A DNA stretch of 64,000 nucleotides, taken from contig NC_015677.1 in the NCBI RefSeq assembly GCF_000215705.1, positions 1,376,001-1,440,000 on the forward strand, in the 5' to 3' direction. Under the pieces are notes generated by a model that saw nothing but the letters and a program-made list of their open reading frames with translations, searched no databases and was not told the DNA's origin. The stretch comes from Ramlibacter tataouinensis TTB310 (GTDB lineage Bacteria > Pseudomonadota > Gammaproteobacteria > Burkholderiales > Burkholderiaceae_C). The position numbers and the translations under genes are program-made. Every line of letters begins with the position of its first letter. Positions within the stretch are counted from its first letter, which is position 1. Positions 30,673 to 43,773 of the stretch are shown piece after piece.

Positions 30673-31872
30673 ATGCATCCACTGCGCATGTCCTCCAGGC
30701 TTGTGTCTGTCCTGCTCATCGCGGCCGCGCTGCTGGCCGCCTGCGGCAAGTCCGACAACCCGGCGGCCACCGCCGGCGCCGCGCCGCCGCCGCCCGAGGT
30801 GGGCGTGGTCACCGTGTCCGCCGGCGAGGTGGGCCTGGTGACCGAGCTGCCCGGCCGGGTGGAGGCCTCGCGCACCGCGCAGGTGCGCGCGCGCGCCGCC
30901 GGCATCGTGCAGGAGCGGCTGTTCCGCGAGGGCAGCGACGTGCGCGCCGGCCAGCTGCTGTTCCGCATCGACCCCGCGCCCTACCAGGCGCAGGTGGCCA
31001 ACGCCCAGGCCACGCTGGCCCGGGCCCAGGCCAACCTGGGGCAGGCCACGGCCCTGGCCGAGCGCTACAAGCCGCTGGTGGAGGCCAACGCGGTGAGCCG
31101 GCAGGACTTCGTGAATGCCGTGTCCGCACAGAAGCAGGCCGAGGCCGAGGTGGCGGCGGCACGCGCGGCGGTGCAGACCGCGCAGATCAACCTGAACTAC
31201 GCGGCGGTGACGGCGCCCATCTCCGGCCGCATCGGCCGCGCGCTGGTGACCGAGGGCGCGCTGGTCGGGCAGGGCGAGGCCACGCCGCTGGCCGTGATCC
31301 AGCAGATCCGCCCGGTCTACGTCAACTTCACCCAGTCGGCCAGCGAGGTGCTCAACCTGCGCCGCGCCTTCGAGCAGGGGCGGCTGGAGCGCACGGCCGG
31401 CAACGGCGGCGCGGTGGTGCGCGTGGTGCTGGAGGACGGCAACGTGCACCCCCAGACCGGCCGGCTGCTGTTCTCCGACCTGTCGGTGGACCCGGCCACC
31501 GGCCAGGTGACGCTGCGCGCCGAGGTGCCCAACCCCGACGGCGGCCTGCTGCCCGGCCTGTACGTGCGCGTGCGGCTGGCGCAGGCCAAGGCCAGCAACG
31601 CCGTGCTGCTGCCGCAGCAGGCCGTGACGCGCTCCAACCAGGGCGACACCGTGATGGTGGTCGGCCCCGACGGCCAGGTCGCTCCCCGCACCGTGCGGGT
31701 GGGCAGCGCGCAGAACGGGCAGTGGGTGGTCATGGACGGGTTGAAGAACGGCGAGCAGGTGGTCGTCGACGGCTTCCAGAAGATCCAGCCCAACACCCCG
31801 GTCAAGCCGGTGCCCTGGAGCGGCGGCCAGTCCGCGCCCGCCGCTTCCGGCGCCTCGGCCCCGCGTTCGTAG
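30673..31872 (+). CDS. acrA: RND efflux periplasmic adaptor lipoprotein
   Basis: A 399-aa membrane-fusion protein with a lipobox LLAACG (Cys about 24) after MSSRLVSVLLIAAA. It has a lipoyl/biotinyl-like half (VRARAAGIVQERLFREGSDVRAGQLLFRIDPAPYQAQVANAQATLARAQANLGQA), a coiled-coil hairpin about residues 100-170, the second lipoyl half (NYAAVTAPISGRIGRALVTEGALV) and beta-barrel/MP domains. It bridges the inner-membrane RND pump and the outer-membrane channel encoded next. The start is ATG 30673; the symbol denotes family rather than proven orthology. Confidence 0.88.
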   Translation: MHPLRMSSRLVSVLLIAAALLAACGKSDNPAATAGAAPPPPEVGVVTVSAGEVGLVTELPGRVEASRTAQVRARAAGIVQERLFREGSDVRAGQLLFRIDPAPYQAQVANAQATLARAQANLGQATALAERYKPLVEANAVSRQDFVNAVSAQKQAEAEVAAARAAVQTAQINLNYAAVTAPISGRIGRALVTEGALVGQGEATPLAVIQQIRPVYVNFTQSASEVLNLRRAFEQGRLERTAGNGGAVVRVVLEDGNVHPQTGRLLFSDLSVDPATGQVTLRAEVPNPDGGLLPGLYVRVRLAQAKASNAVLLPQQAVTRSNQGDTVMVVGPDGQVAPRTVRVGSAQNGQWVVMDGLKNGEQVVVDGFQKIQPNTPVKPVPWSGGQSAPAASGASAPRS

Positions 31873-31882
31873 AGGTCGGTCC

Positions 31883-34800
31883 ATGGCCAAGTTCTTCATC
31901 GACCGGCCCATCTTCGCCTGGGTCATCGCGCTGTTCATCATCGTCCTGGGCGGCGTCGCCATCACCCAGCTGCCGGTGGCGCAGTACCCGCCGGTGGCGC
32001 CCCCGTCCATCGTCATCAACGCCACCTACCCGGGCGCCTCGGCGCGCACGCTCGAGGAGAGCGTGATCAGCGTGATCGAGCAGGAGATGAACGGCTCCCC
32101 GGGCCTGATCTACATCGAGTCGGTGGCGCAGGCCAACGGCAACGGGCAGATCACCCTGAGCTTCGAGTCCGGCACCGATCCCAGCCTGGCGCAGGTGGAC
32201 GTGCAGAACCGCCTGTCGCGCGCCGCGCCGCGCCTGCCCCAGGCGGTGACACAGCAGGGCGTGCGGGTGGACCAGGCGCGCTCGAACTTCCTGCTGTTCG
32301 CCATCCTGTCCTCGGACGACACAGCCAACTTCACGCCGGTTCAGCTCGGCGACTACGCCTCGCGCAACGTGCTGCCCGAGATCCAGCGCCTGCCCGGCGT
32401 GGGCCAGGCTCAGCTGTTCGGCACCGAGGCCGCCATGCGCATCTGGATCGATCCGCAGAAGCTGGTCGGCTTCAACCTGTCGACGGCCGAGGTCAACGCC
32501 GCGATCCGGGCGCAGAACGCGCAGGTGTCCGCCGGCGCCATCGGCGACCTGCCCAACGTGCAGGGCCAGGGCATCGCCGCCACGGTGGTGGTCAACGGCC
32601 AGCTGACCTCGCCCGAGCAGTTCGCCGCCATCGTGTTGCGCGCCAACACCGACGGCTCCACCGTGCGGCTGCGGGACGTGGCGCGCGTCGAGCTCGACGC
32701 CCAGAGCTTCGCCACCTCCGCGCGGCTGAACGGCAGGCCGTCCACCGGCATCGGCGTCCAGCTCTCGCCCACCGGCAACGCGCTGGCCACGGCCGACGCG
32801 GTGCGCCGGCGCATGGGCGAGCTGGCGCCGTACTTCCCGGCCGGCATGAAGTGGGACATCCCCTACGACAGCTCGCGCTTCGTGCGCATCTCCATCGAGC
32901 AGGTGGTGGTGACGCTGCTGGAGGCGGTGGCGCTGGTGTTCGTGGTGATGTACCTGTTCCTGCAGAACTGGCGATACACCATCATCCCCACGCTGGTGGT
33001 GCCGGTGGCCCTGCTGGGCACCTTCGCCACGCTGCTGGCGCTGGGCTTTTCCATCAACGTGCTGACCATGTTCGGCATGGTGCTGGTGATCGGCATCGTG
33101 GTGGACGACGCCATCGTGGTGGTGGAGAACGTCGAGCGCATCATGACCGAGGAGGGCCTGCCGCCGCGCGAGGCGACCCGCAAGGCCATGGGGCAGATCC
33201 AGGGCGCCATCGTCGGCGTGACAGTGGTGCTGATCTCGGTGTTCGTGCCGCTGGCCTTCTTTGCCGGCGCCACCGGCAACATCTACCGCCAGTTCTCGGC
33301 GGTGATGGTGTCGTCCATCGCGTTCTCGGCCTTCATGGCGCTGTCGCTCACCCCGGCGCTGTGCGCCACCCTGCTCAAGCCGGTGGAGAAGGGCCAGCAC
33401 CACGACAAGCGCGGCTTCTTCGGCTGGTTCAACCGCTCCTTCGGCCGCACGGCCAAGGGCTACGAGGGCCTGGTGGGCCGGATGCTGCGCCGCGCGCCGC
33501 GCTTCATGCTGCTGTACCTGGTGATCGCCGCGGCCGCGGCCCTGTTCTACACCCGCCTGCCCACCTCCTTCCTGCCGCAGGAGGACCAGGGCTACCTCAT
33601 CGTCAACGTGCAGCTGCCGCCGGGCGCCACCCAGCAGCGCACCCTGTCGGTGATGGAGCAGGTCGAGGGCTTCATCCTCAAGCAGCCCGAGGTCCAGAGC
33701 ATGGTCGGCGTGCTGGGCTTCTCGTTTTCCGGCCAGGGCCAGAACGCGGCGCTCGCCTTCGTCACGCTCAAGCCCTGGGACGAGCGCGAGGACGAGGGCC
33801 AGTCGGCGCAGGCGCTGGCCGGCCGCGCGTTCGGCGGCCTGGCCGGCGTCCGCGACGCCTTCATCTTCCCGCTGAGCCCGCCGCCCATCCCCGAGCTGGG
33901 CACGGCCTCCCGGCTTCACCTTCCGCCTGCAGGACCGCGGCGGCCAGGGCCGCGAGGCGCTGACCGCGGCGCGCAACCAGCTGCTGGGCCTGGCCGCGAA
34001 AAGCCCGGTGCTGGCGCAGGTGCGGCCCGACGGCCTGGAGGACGCGCCGCAACTGCAGCTGGACATCGACCGCCAGAAGGCGCAGGCGCTGGGCGTGACG
34101 TTCGAGGCGATCAGCACCACGCTGTCCACCGCACTGGGCTCGAGCTACATCAACGACTTCCCCAACCGCGGCCGGCTGCAGCGGGTGATCGTCCAGGCCG
34201 ACGCGCCCTCGCGCATGCAGCCGGAGGACCTGCTGCGGCTCAACGCCGTCAACACCCAGGGCCGGCCGGTGCCGCTGTCGGCCTTCGCCAGCACCCGCTG
34301 GGTGAACGGCGCCACGCAGGCGGTGCGCTACAACGGCTACCCGGCCATGCGCATCTCCGGTTCGGCCGCCCCGGGCTACAGCTCCGGCGCCGCCCTGGCC
34401 GAGATGGAGCGCCTGGCCGGCCAGCTGCCGCCGGGCTTCGCCTACGAGTGGACCGGCCAGTCGCGCGAGGAGAAGCTCGCCGGCGCGCAGGCGCTCATCC
34501 TGTACGGCTTCGCCATCCTGGCCGTGTTCCTGTGCCTGGCCGCGCTGTACGAGAGCTGGTCCATCCCGCTGGCGGTGATCCTGGTGGTGCCGCTGGGCGT
34601 GGTGGGTGTGCTGATGGCGACCTGGCTGCGCAGCTACGCAAACGACGTGTACTTCCAGGTGGGCCTGATCACCATCATCGGCCTGTCGGCCAAGAACGCC
34701 ATCCTGATCATCGAGTTCGCCAAGGACCTGCAGGCCCAGGGCAAGGGCGTGATCGAGTCGGCGCTGGCCGCGGCGCACCTGCGGTTCCGGCCCATCGTCA

Positions 34801-35057
34801 TGACCTCGCTGGCCTTCGGCCTGGGCGTGCTGCCGCTGGTCATCGCCTCGGGCGCGGGCTCGGCCAGCCAGCGCGCCATCGGCACCGGCGTGCTGGGCGG
34901 CATGCTCACGGGCACCGCGCTGGCCGTGTTCTTCGTCCCGGTGTTCTTCGTGGTGGTCCGGGGCTTCTTCAAGGGCAGCGAGCGCCAGCGCCGCATGCAC
35001 GCCCACGAGCTGGATCGCGAGCCGCCGCCCGGCGCTCGCGCGGGAGACCCGGCATGA
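31883..35057 (+). pseudogene. acrB: RND multidrug efflux permease, disrupted by a single-base frameshift
   Basis: AcrB-type inner-membrane proton-driven pump. The first frame begins MAKFFIDRPIFAWVIALFII and is normal to ELGTAS (about residue 676). There TCCCGG at 33908-33913 has one C too many: the frame then reads nonsense, while the next frame continues GFTFRLQDRGGQGREAL and on to the proper end at 35057. With one C removed the protein is 1057 aa, normal for the family. The proton-relay helix segment GMVLVIGIVVDDAIVVVENVER is intact, as are the second-half helices (LSAKNAILIIEFAKDL). Either an assembly error or a true inactivating mutation. The ATGA overlap with the outer-membrane gene is preserved. 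Confidence 0.82.
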
Positions 35058-36460
35058 GACGACTGATCCGCCCCTGGCCACCGGCGCCGCTGGCCGCCGC
35101 CGTGCTGGCCGGCTGCTCGATGATGCCCACCTACGAGCGGCCCGCGCCGCCCGTGCCCGCGGCCTTCCCGTACCCGGCCGCGGCCGAGGGCACGGCACCC
35201 GCTGCGCTGGACTGGCAGGAATTCTTCGGCGATGCGCGGCTGCGCCAGCTGATCGCCACGGCCCTGCGCAACAACCGCGACCTGCGGCTGGCGATGCTCA
35301 ACGTCGAGCAGGCGCGGGCGCAGTACGACATCCGCCGGGCCGACCGCCTCCCGACCGTGGGCGCCTCGGTGGCGGGCAGCCGCACGCCCACGCCCGGCGG
35401 CGGCAGCGCCACCACCTACACCGCCGGCCTGCTGTTCTCGGCCTGGGAGATCGATTTCTTCGGCCGCATCGCCAGCCTCAGCCAGGCGGCGCTGGCCCAG
35501 TTCCTGGCCACCGAGGAGGGCCGCAAGGCGGCGCAGATCACCCTGGTGTCCACCGTGGCCAACACCTGGCTGTTCCTGGTGGCCGACGAGGAGCAGCTGG
35601 CCCTGACGCGGCAGACGCTGAGCACGCGCGAGGAGTCGCTGCGGCTGACGCGGCTGCGCTTCGAGAGCGGCGCCGCCTCCGAGCTGGACTTCCGGCAATC
35701 GCAGTCGCTGCTGGAGAACGCGCGGGTGGCCCTGGCCCAGCAGCAGCGCCAGCGCGCGCTGGACCTCAACACCCTGGCCTTGCTGCTGGGTGAGCCGGTG
35801 CCGCCGGAGCTGCAGGTCACGGCGCGCATCGCCGACATCGCGCTGCCCGACGTGCCGGCCGGCCTGCCGTCCGAGGTGCTGGTGCGGCGGCCCGACGTGC
35901 GCCAGGCCGAGCAGCAGCTGATCGCCGCCAACGCCAACATCGGCGCCGCCCGCGCGGCCTTCTTCCCGAACATCTCGCTGACCGCGGGCGTGGGCCGCGC
36001 CAGCACCGAGCTGTCGGGCCTGTTCAACGGCGGCTCCTGGGGCCTGACGGTGGCGCCGCAGCTGCTGCAGCCCATCTTCGACGCAGGGCGCAACCGGGCG
36101 GGCCTGCGCTCGGCCAATGTCTCGCGCGACATCGCGATCGCCCAGTACGAACAGGCCATCCAGTCGGCCTTCCGCGAGGTGGCGGACGCGCTGGCCGGCC
36201 GCGCCACCTTCGGCGAGCAGCTGCAGGCGCAGCGCAACGTGGTCGAGGCGGAGAGCGCGCGGCTGCGGCTGTCGCAGCTGCGGTACGACGCCGGCGTGGC
36301 CAGCTTCCTGGACCTGCTGGACGCGCAGCGCTCGCTGTTCACCGCGCAGCAGGCCGAGATCCAGACCCGGGTGCAGCAGCTGCAGAACCAGGTGCTGCTG
36401 TACCGCTCGCTGGGCGGCGGCTGGCGCGAGCCGGGCACCGGCACCGCCGGCACGCCTTAG
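35054..36460 (+). CDS. RND outer-membrane efflux lipoprotein, OprM/NodT family
   Basis: A 468-aa outer-membrane channel with a lipoprotein signal (LAAAVLAGCSMMP). Two OEP repeats form the alpha-barrel: LATEEGRKAAQITLVSTVANTWLFL and SQSLLENARVALAQQQRQRALDLN in the first half, FREVADALAGRATFGEQLQAQRNVVEAESARL in the second. The conserved EVLVRRPDVRQAEQQLIAANANIGAARAAFFP is present. The ATG overlaps the permease stop by 4 bp. It completes a tripartite multidrug efflux system with the two upstream genes; whether that works depends on the status of the permease frame. Confidence 0.9.
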   Translation: MRRLIRPWPPAPLAAAVLAGCSMMPTYERPAPPVPAAFPYPAAAEGTAPAALDWQEFFGDARLRQLIATALRNNRDLRLAMLNVEQARAQYDIRRADRLPTVGASVAGSRTPTPGGGSATTYTAGLLFSAWEIDFFGRIASLSQAALAQFLATEEGRKAAQITLVSTVANTWLFLVADEEQLALTRQTLSTREESLRLTRLRFESGAASELDFRQSQSLLENARVALAQQQRQRALDLNTLALLLGEPVPPELQVTARIADIALPDVPAGLPSEVLVRRPDVRQAEQQLIAANANIGAARAAFFPNISLTAGVGRASTELSGLFNGGSWGLTVAPQLLQPIFDAGRNRAGLRSANVSRDIAIAQYEQAIQSAFREVADALAGRATFGEQLQAQRNVVEAESARLRLSQLRYDAGVASFLDLLDAQRSLFTAQQAEIQTRVQQLQNQVLLYRSLGGGWREPGTGTAGTP

Positions 36461-36470
36461 GGGTCGCATC

Positions 36471-37328
36471 ATGCCGGCCCGTGCAGTGTTGCGAGGCGCA
36501 GGGGCCCTGGTGCTGGCCGGCAGCTGCGGCTTGGCCGGTGCGCAGGCCGGCGCCGACGAGGCGCTGGTCCAGGCCATCGCCGCCGCGCGCGAGCGCGGCT
36601 GCCAGGGCCGGGCCGGCGTGCGCGCGCCGCTGCGCACCGAGCCCCGGCTGGCCGAGGCCGCGCGGCGCATCGCCGCGGGCGAGCCGGCCCTGCAGGCGAT
36701 GCGGCAGGCCGGCTTTCGCGCCAAGTCGTTCGCCCAGGTGCAGTTGAACGGCTACCCCTCACCGGCCGCCGTGGCGGGCGCGCTGGCGGCCCGCTACTGC
36801 GAGCCGCTGACCAATCCGGCGCTGAGCGCCATGGGCCTGCACCGGCGCGGCACGTCCTACTGGATCGTGCTGGCTGCGCCGTTCCATCCGCCCGCTCCGT
36901 CGCAGGCGCGCGACGTGGCGGCGCAGGTCCTGGCGCTATCCAACCAGGCCCGCTCGCAGCCGCGGCGCTGCGGCAACCGGTCGTTCGCGGCGGCGCCGCC
37001 GCTGCAGGCCGATGCCCGGCTGGACCGCGCCGCGGCGGTACATGCGCAGGACATGGCGCGCCACGGCTACCTGGGCCACCGGGGCCGCGACGGCAGCGGC
37101 GCCGACCGGCGAGTGACGCGCGCCGGCTATGCCTGGCGCAGCGTGGGCGAGAACATCGCCTCGGGCCAGCAGACGGCGCGGGAGGTGGTGCGCGACTGGC
37201 TGGCCAGCCCCACGCACTGCGCCAACCTGATGTCGCCGCGGTTCACCCAGATGGGCATCGCCTACGCGGTGAACCCCGCCAGCCCGGACGGCAGCTACTG
37301 GGCGCAGGTGCTGGCCCGGCCGCGCTGA
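36471..37328 (+). CDS. CAP/SCP domain secreted protein
   Basis: A 285-aa protein with a signal peptide (GALVLAGSCGLAGAQA). The N-terminal half (about 25-140) has no recognised domain. The C-terminal 150 residues are a CAP (SCP/PR-1/YkwD) domain: ARLDRAAAVHAQDMARHGYLGHRGRDGS, SVGENIASGQQTAREVVRDWLASPTHCANLMSP, FTQMGIAYAVNP. The canonical His and Glu residues of the CAP cavity are retained. Such bacterial proteins are exported; the activity is unknown. It follows the efflux operon after 10 bp and may be co-transcribed. Confidence 0.8.
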   Translation: MPARAVLRGAGALVLAGSCGLAGAQAGADEALVQAIAAARERGCQGRAGVRAPLRTEPRLAEAARRIAAGEPALQAMRQAGFRAKSFAQVQLNGYPSPAAVAGALAARYCEPLTNPALSAMGLHRRGTSYWIVLAAPFHPPAPSQARDVAAQVLALSNQARSQPRRCGNRSFAAAPPLQADARLDRAAAVHAQDMARHGYLGHRGRDGSGADRRVTRAGYAWRSVGENIASGQQTAREVVRDWLASPTHCANLMSPRFTQMGIAYAVNPASPDGSYWAQVLARPR

Positions 37329-37338
37329 GGCACCGGCT

Positions 37339-38634
37339 TCACATCTGCGCCGGCAGCCAGAGCGCGATCTGCGGGAAGAACCACAGCAGCAGCACCATCG
37401 CGCACAGCAGCAGGAAGAACGGCAGGGCGGCCCGCGCGATCCAGGTAATCTCCTTGCCGGTCATGCCCTGCAGCACGAAAAGGTTGAAGCCCACCGGCGG
37501 CGTGATCTGGGCCATCTCCACCACGATGACGATGAAGACGCCGAACCACACCAGGTCCAGGCCGGCGGCCTGCACCGTCGGCAGGACCACGCCCATGGTC
37601 AGCACCACCATGGAGATGCCGTCCAGGAAGCAGCCCAGCAGGATGTAGAACACGGCCAGGGCGACCACCAGCATGAAGGGCGACAGGCCCAGCGAGCCGA
37701 CGAACTCCGCCAGCCGCCGCGGCAGGCCGATGTAGCCCATGGACAGAGTGAGGAAGGCCGCGCCGGCCAGGATCAGCGCGATCATGCAGTACAGGCGGGT
37801 GGCGCCCATCAGCGAGTCGCGGAAGGTGGCCCAGTTCAGCGAGCCTTGCGCCACCGACAGCGCCAGCGAGCCCACCACGCCCACGGCGGCGGCCTCGGTG
37901 GCAGTGGCGACGCCGCTGTAGATGGAGCCCAGCACCGCCCCGATCAGCGCCACGACGGGGATCAGGTGGCGCGACTCGTGCAGCTTCTGGCGCAGGCCGA
38001 GGGTGGATTCGGGCGCGGGCACGCGCCCCGGGTTCAGCAGCGACCACAGGCCCAGGTAGCCGGAGAACAGCGCCGCCAGCAGGATGCCGGGCAGGACGCC
38101 GGCGATGAACAGCTTGGCGATGGACACGTCGGCCGACACGCCGTAGACGATCATGATGATGGACGGCGGGATCAGCAGGCCCAGGGTGCCGGCGCCGGCC
38201 AGCGAGCCGATGGTGATCTCCTCCGGGTAGCCGCGCCGGCCGAGTTCGGGCAGCGACATCTTGCCGATGGTGGCGCAGGTGGCGGCCGACGAGCCCGAGA
38301 CCGCGGCGAAGATGGTGCAGCCGATCACGTTGGTGTGCAGCAGGCGGCCCGGCAGGCGCGAGACCCAGGGCGCCAGGCCGCGGAACATGCTTTCCGACAG
38401 CCGCGTGCGGAACAGGATCTCGCCCATCCAGATGAACAGCGGCAGGGCGGTGAGAGTCCAGCTCGAGGCGGCGCCCCAGACGGTGACGGCCATCGCGTCG
38501 CCGGCGGGCCGGGCCGAGAACAGCTGCATGCCGATCCAGGCGACGCCGGTCAGCGTCAGGCCAATCCACACGCCGGTGCCCAGCAGGGCGAACAGCGAGA
38601 CGATCAGCAGCGCGGTGATGGCGATCTCATTCAT
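37339..38634 (-). CDS. dctM: TRAP transporter large permease, DctM type
   Basis: A 431-aa integral membrane subunit with about 12 helices. Family landmarks: AAVSGSSAATCATIGKMSLPEL (first half), GSLAGAGTLGLLIPPSIIMIVYG, and QITPPVGFNLFVLQGMTGKEI in the second half. It carries out sodium- or proton-coupled uptake of the substrate delivered by a DctP protein. Its start overlaps dctQ by 8 bp. No dctP lies next to it; the candidate partner is at 28951-29916. Confidence 0.92.
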   Translation of the reverse strand: MNEIAITALLIVSLFALLGTGVWIGLTLTGVAWIGMQLFSARPAGDAMAVTVWGAASSWTLTALPLFIWMGEILFRTRLSESMFRGLAPWVSRLPGRLLHTNVIGCTIFAAVSGSSAATCATIGKMSLPELGRRGYPEEITIGSLAGAGTLGLLIPPSIIMIVYGVSADVSIAKLFIAGVLPGILLAALFSGYLGLWSLLNPGRVPAPESTLGLRQKLHESRHLIPVVALIGAVLGSIYSGVATATEAAAVGVVGSLALSVAQGSLNWATFRDSLMGATRLYCMIALILAGAAFLTLSMGYIGLPRRLAEFVGSLGLSPFMLVVALAVFYILLGCFLDGISMVVLTMGVVLPTVQAAGLDLVWFGVFIVIVVEMAQITPPVGFNLFVLQGMTGKEITWIARAALPFFLLLCAMVLLLWFFPQIALWLPAQM

Positions 38635-39136
38635 TGCGCAGCGCCTCCGCCGGCTGGGCGGCGGCGCGGCGCCCTCGTAGCTGCTGCACCCATTCGTCCA
38701 GGAAAGCGATGAACAGCACCACAGCGCCCACGCCGAACGCGAGCTGCGGGATCCACAGCGGCGTGGCGTCGCTGCTGGTGGAGATGTCGTTCAGCGAGCG
38801 CGAGACCCAGGCCAGGCGTGCGGCGTAGAAGGCGAGCAACCCGGCCAGCAGCACCGCGGCCGACAGCGCCCACAGCTCCAGGGCCTGGCGCGCGCGGCCC
38901 TGCAGCCGCCCGAGCAGCAGGGTCACGCGGATGTGCTCGCCGCGGCGCAGCGTGTGGGCCAGCGCCAGGAAACCCGCGGCAGCCATGCAGTAGCCGGCGT
39001 AGGCGTCGGTGCCCGGCACGTGGAAGCCGGCCTGGCGGCTGACGATGGACAGCAGCACCATCGCCAGCACGCCGACCATGGCCAGCGCGGCCAGCCAGGC
39101 GGCCCCGTCGTAGAGCCCATCCAATAAGCGCCTCAT
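38627..39136 (-). CDS. dctQ: TRAP transporter small permease, DctQ type
   Basis: A 169-aa protein with four membrane helices. The DctQ pattern SRQAGFHVPGTDAYAGYCMAAAGFLALAHTLRRGEHIRV is clear. ATG 39136 is chosen because GGAGGG stands 7 bp upstream; the longer frame to 39187 lacks this and crosses the start region of the divergent oxoprolinase gene. Forms the membrane complex with DctM. Confidence 0.88.
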   Translation of the reverse strand: MRRLLDGLYDGAAWLAALAMVGVLAMVLLSIVSRQAGFHVPGTDAYAGYCMAAAGFLALAHTLRRGEHIRVTLLLGRLQGRARQALELWALSAAVLLAGLLAFYAARLAWVSRSLNDISTSSDATPLWIPQLAFGVGAVVLFIAFLDEWVQQLRGRRAAAQPAEALRNE

Positions 39137-39201
39137 CGCAACCCTCCATGTTGGCAATGGGGCATTATTGCGTTGCTCCACCCCCATTCCCGCAGGAACC
39201 C

Positions 39202-42810
<3,609 letters not shown>

Positions 42811-42821
42811 GCGGCAGGAGC

Positions 42822-43379
42822 ATGGCAGCCATGGACGACACGGCTTTCCTCGAGAACTACCGCTTTCTGGCGCGCTACAACCGCTGGTGCAACCAGCGGT
42901 TGTACGACAGCTGCGAGCAGCTCTCCGACGAGGAACGCAAGCGCGATCGCGGTGCCTTCTTCGGCTCCATCCACAGAACGCTCAACCACCTGGTGCTGGG
43001 CGACCAGGGCTGGCTGCGACGCTTTCGCCAGTGCGCGCACGACCACCGCACGGACATCGCCAGCCTGGACGAGAGTGTGCTGGAGTTGCCGGCCACGTAC
43101 ACGCTGGACCAGGTGCTGTACGAGGACTGGGCGGCGCTGCGCGCCAAGCGGGCCCAGCTGGACGCAGCTATCGAGGTCTGGCTGGGCGACCTGCCAGCCG
43201 GCGCCACGCAGTGGACCATGCGCTACCACAACCTCAAGGGCATGGCCCGCGAGCACCCCGCCTGGCAGGCAATGACGCACTTCTTCAACCACCAGACCCA
43301 CCACCGCGGCCAGGTGACCACGCTGCTGATGCAGGCCGGCGTGGACCCGGGCGTGACCGACGCCATCGCGCTGGTCTAG
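42822..43379 (+). CDS. DinB family protein
   Basis: A 185-aa four-helix-bundle protein of the DinB/YfiT group. The predicted metal triad histidines are in HRTLNHLVLGDQ and in HFFNHQTHHRGQVTTLLMQAG. Such proteins include thiol-dependent transferases and many with no known function. The ATG follows GGCAGGAGC; an internal ATG at 42831 would shorten it by three residues. It starts 11 bp after the oxoprolinase gene and is probably co-transcribed. Its stop codon overlaps the stop of the opposing ComEA-like gene by 2-3 bp (CTAG). Confidence 0.85.
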   Translation: MAAMDDTAFLENYRFLARYNRWCNQRLYDSCEQLSDEERKRDRGAFFGSIHRTLNHLVLGDQGWLRRFRQCAHDHRTDIASLDESVLELPATYTLDQVLYEDWAALRAKRAQLDAAIEVWLGDLPAGATQWTMRYHNLKGMAREHPAWQAMTHFFNHQTHHRGQVTTLLMQAGVDPGVTDAIALV

Positions 43380-43672
43380 CGCTTGGCGCCGCCGACCGGG
43401 GCGATGGTCGGCCGGTAGGACGCGCCGCCGATTCTCAGGCCCGCCTCGGACAGGTGGGCGGCGCGCGCGTCGCCCACGCCCTTGACCCGCTCGATGAAGT
43501 CGGCCCAGTCCTTGAACTCGCCCTGCTTGCGCTCGGCCAGGATGATCTTGGACGTGCCGGGGCCGATGCCCTTGACGCCGTCGAGCTCGGCCTCGGTGGC
43601 CTTGTTGATCTCCACCGCCATGGCGGCGGTGGCGCAGCACAGGGCCAGAACGGCCAGGATCTTCTTGAGCAT
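43376..43672 (-). CDS. ComEA-like helix-hairpin-helix protein
   Basis: A 98-aa exported protein. The signal peptide MLKKILAVLALCCATAAMAVE precedes a pair of helix-hairpin-helix motifs typical of ComEA: INKATEAELDGVKGIGPGTSKIILAER and FIERVKGVGDARAAHLSEAGL. It probably binds double-stranded DNA in the periplasm, as in natural transformation, but isolated ComEA-like proteins are common and their role is often untested. ATG 43672 follows GGAGGGTGTCCC. It is the last gene of the minus-strand run, 101 bp after hldD. Confidence 0.85.
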   Translation of the reverse strand: MLKKILAVLALCCATAAMAVEINKATEAELDGVKGIGPGTSKIILAERKQGEFKDWADFIERVKGVGDARAAHLSEAGLRIGGASYRPTIAPVGGAKR

Positions 43673-43773
43673 GGGACACCCTCCTTGGTGGCGTGCCGGC
43701 ACGGCGCCGGCACTGCCGCTTCAACGGCCGCGCGCCAGGATGGTTGTCATCAACCTGGAGGAGGACGTGCGCC

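Noticed and set aside
31883..36460. A single fused pump-plus-outer-membrane-channel protein of about 1525 residues
   Set aside because: The middle third is nonsense caused by the frameshift at about 33909; the correct permease end and the channel start overlap at 35054-35057 as separate genes.
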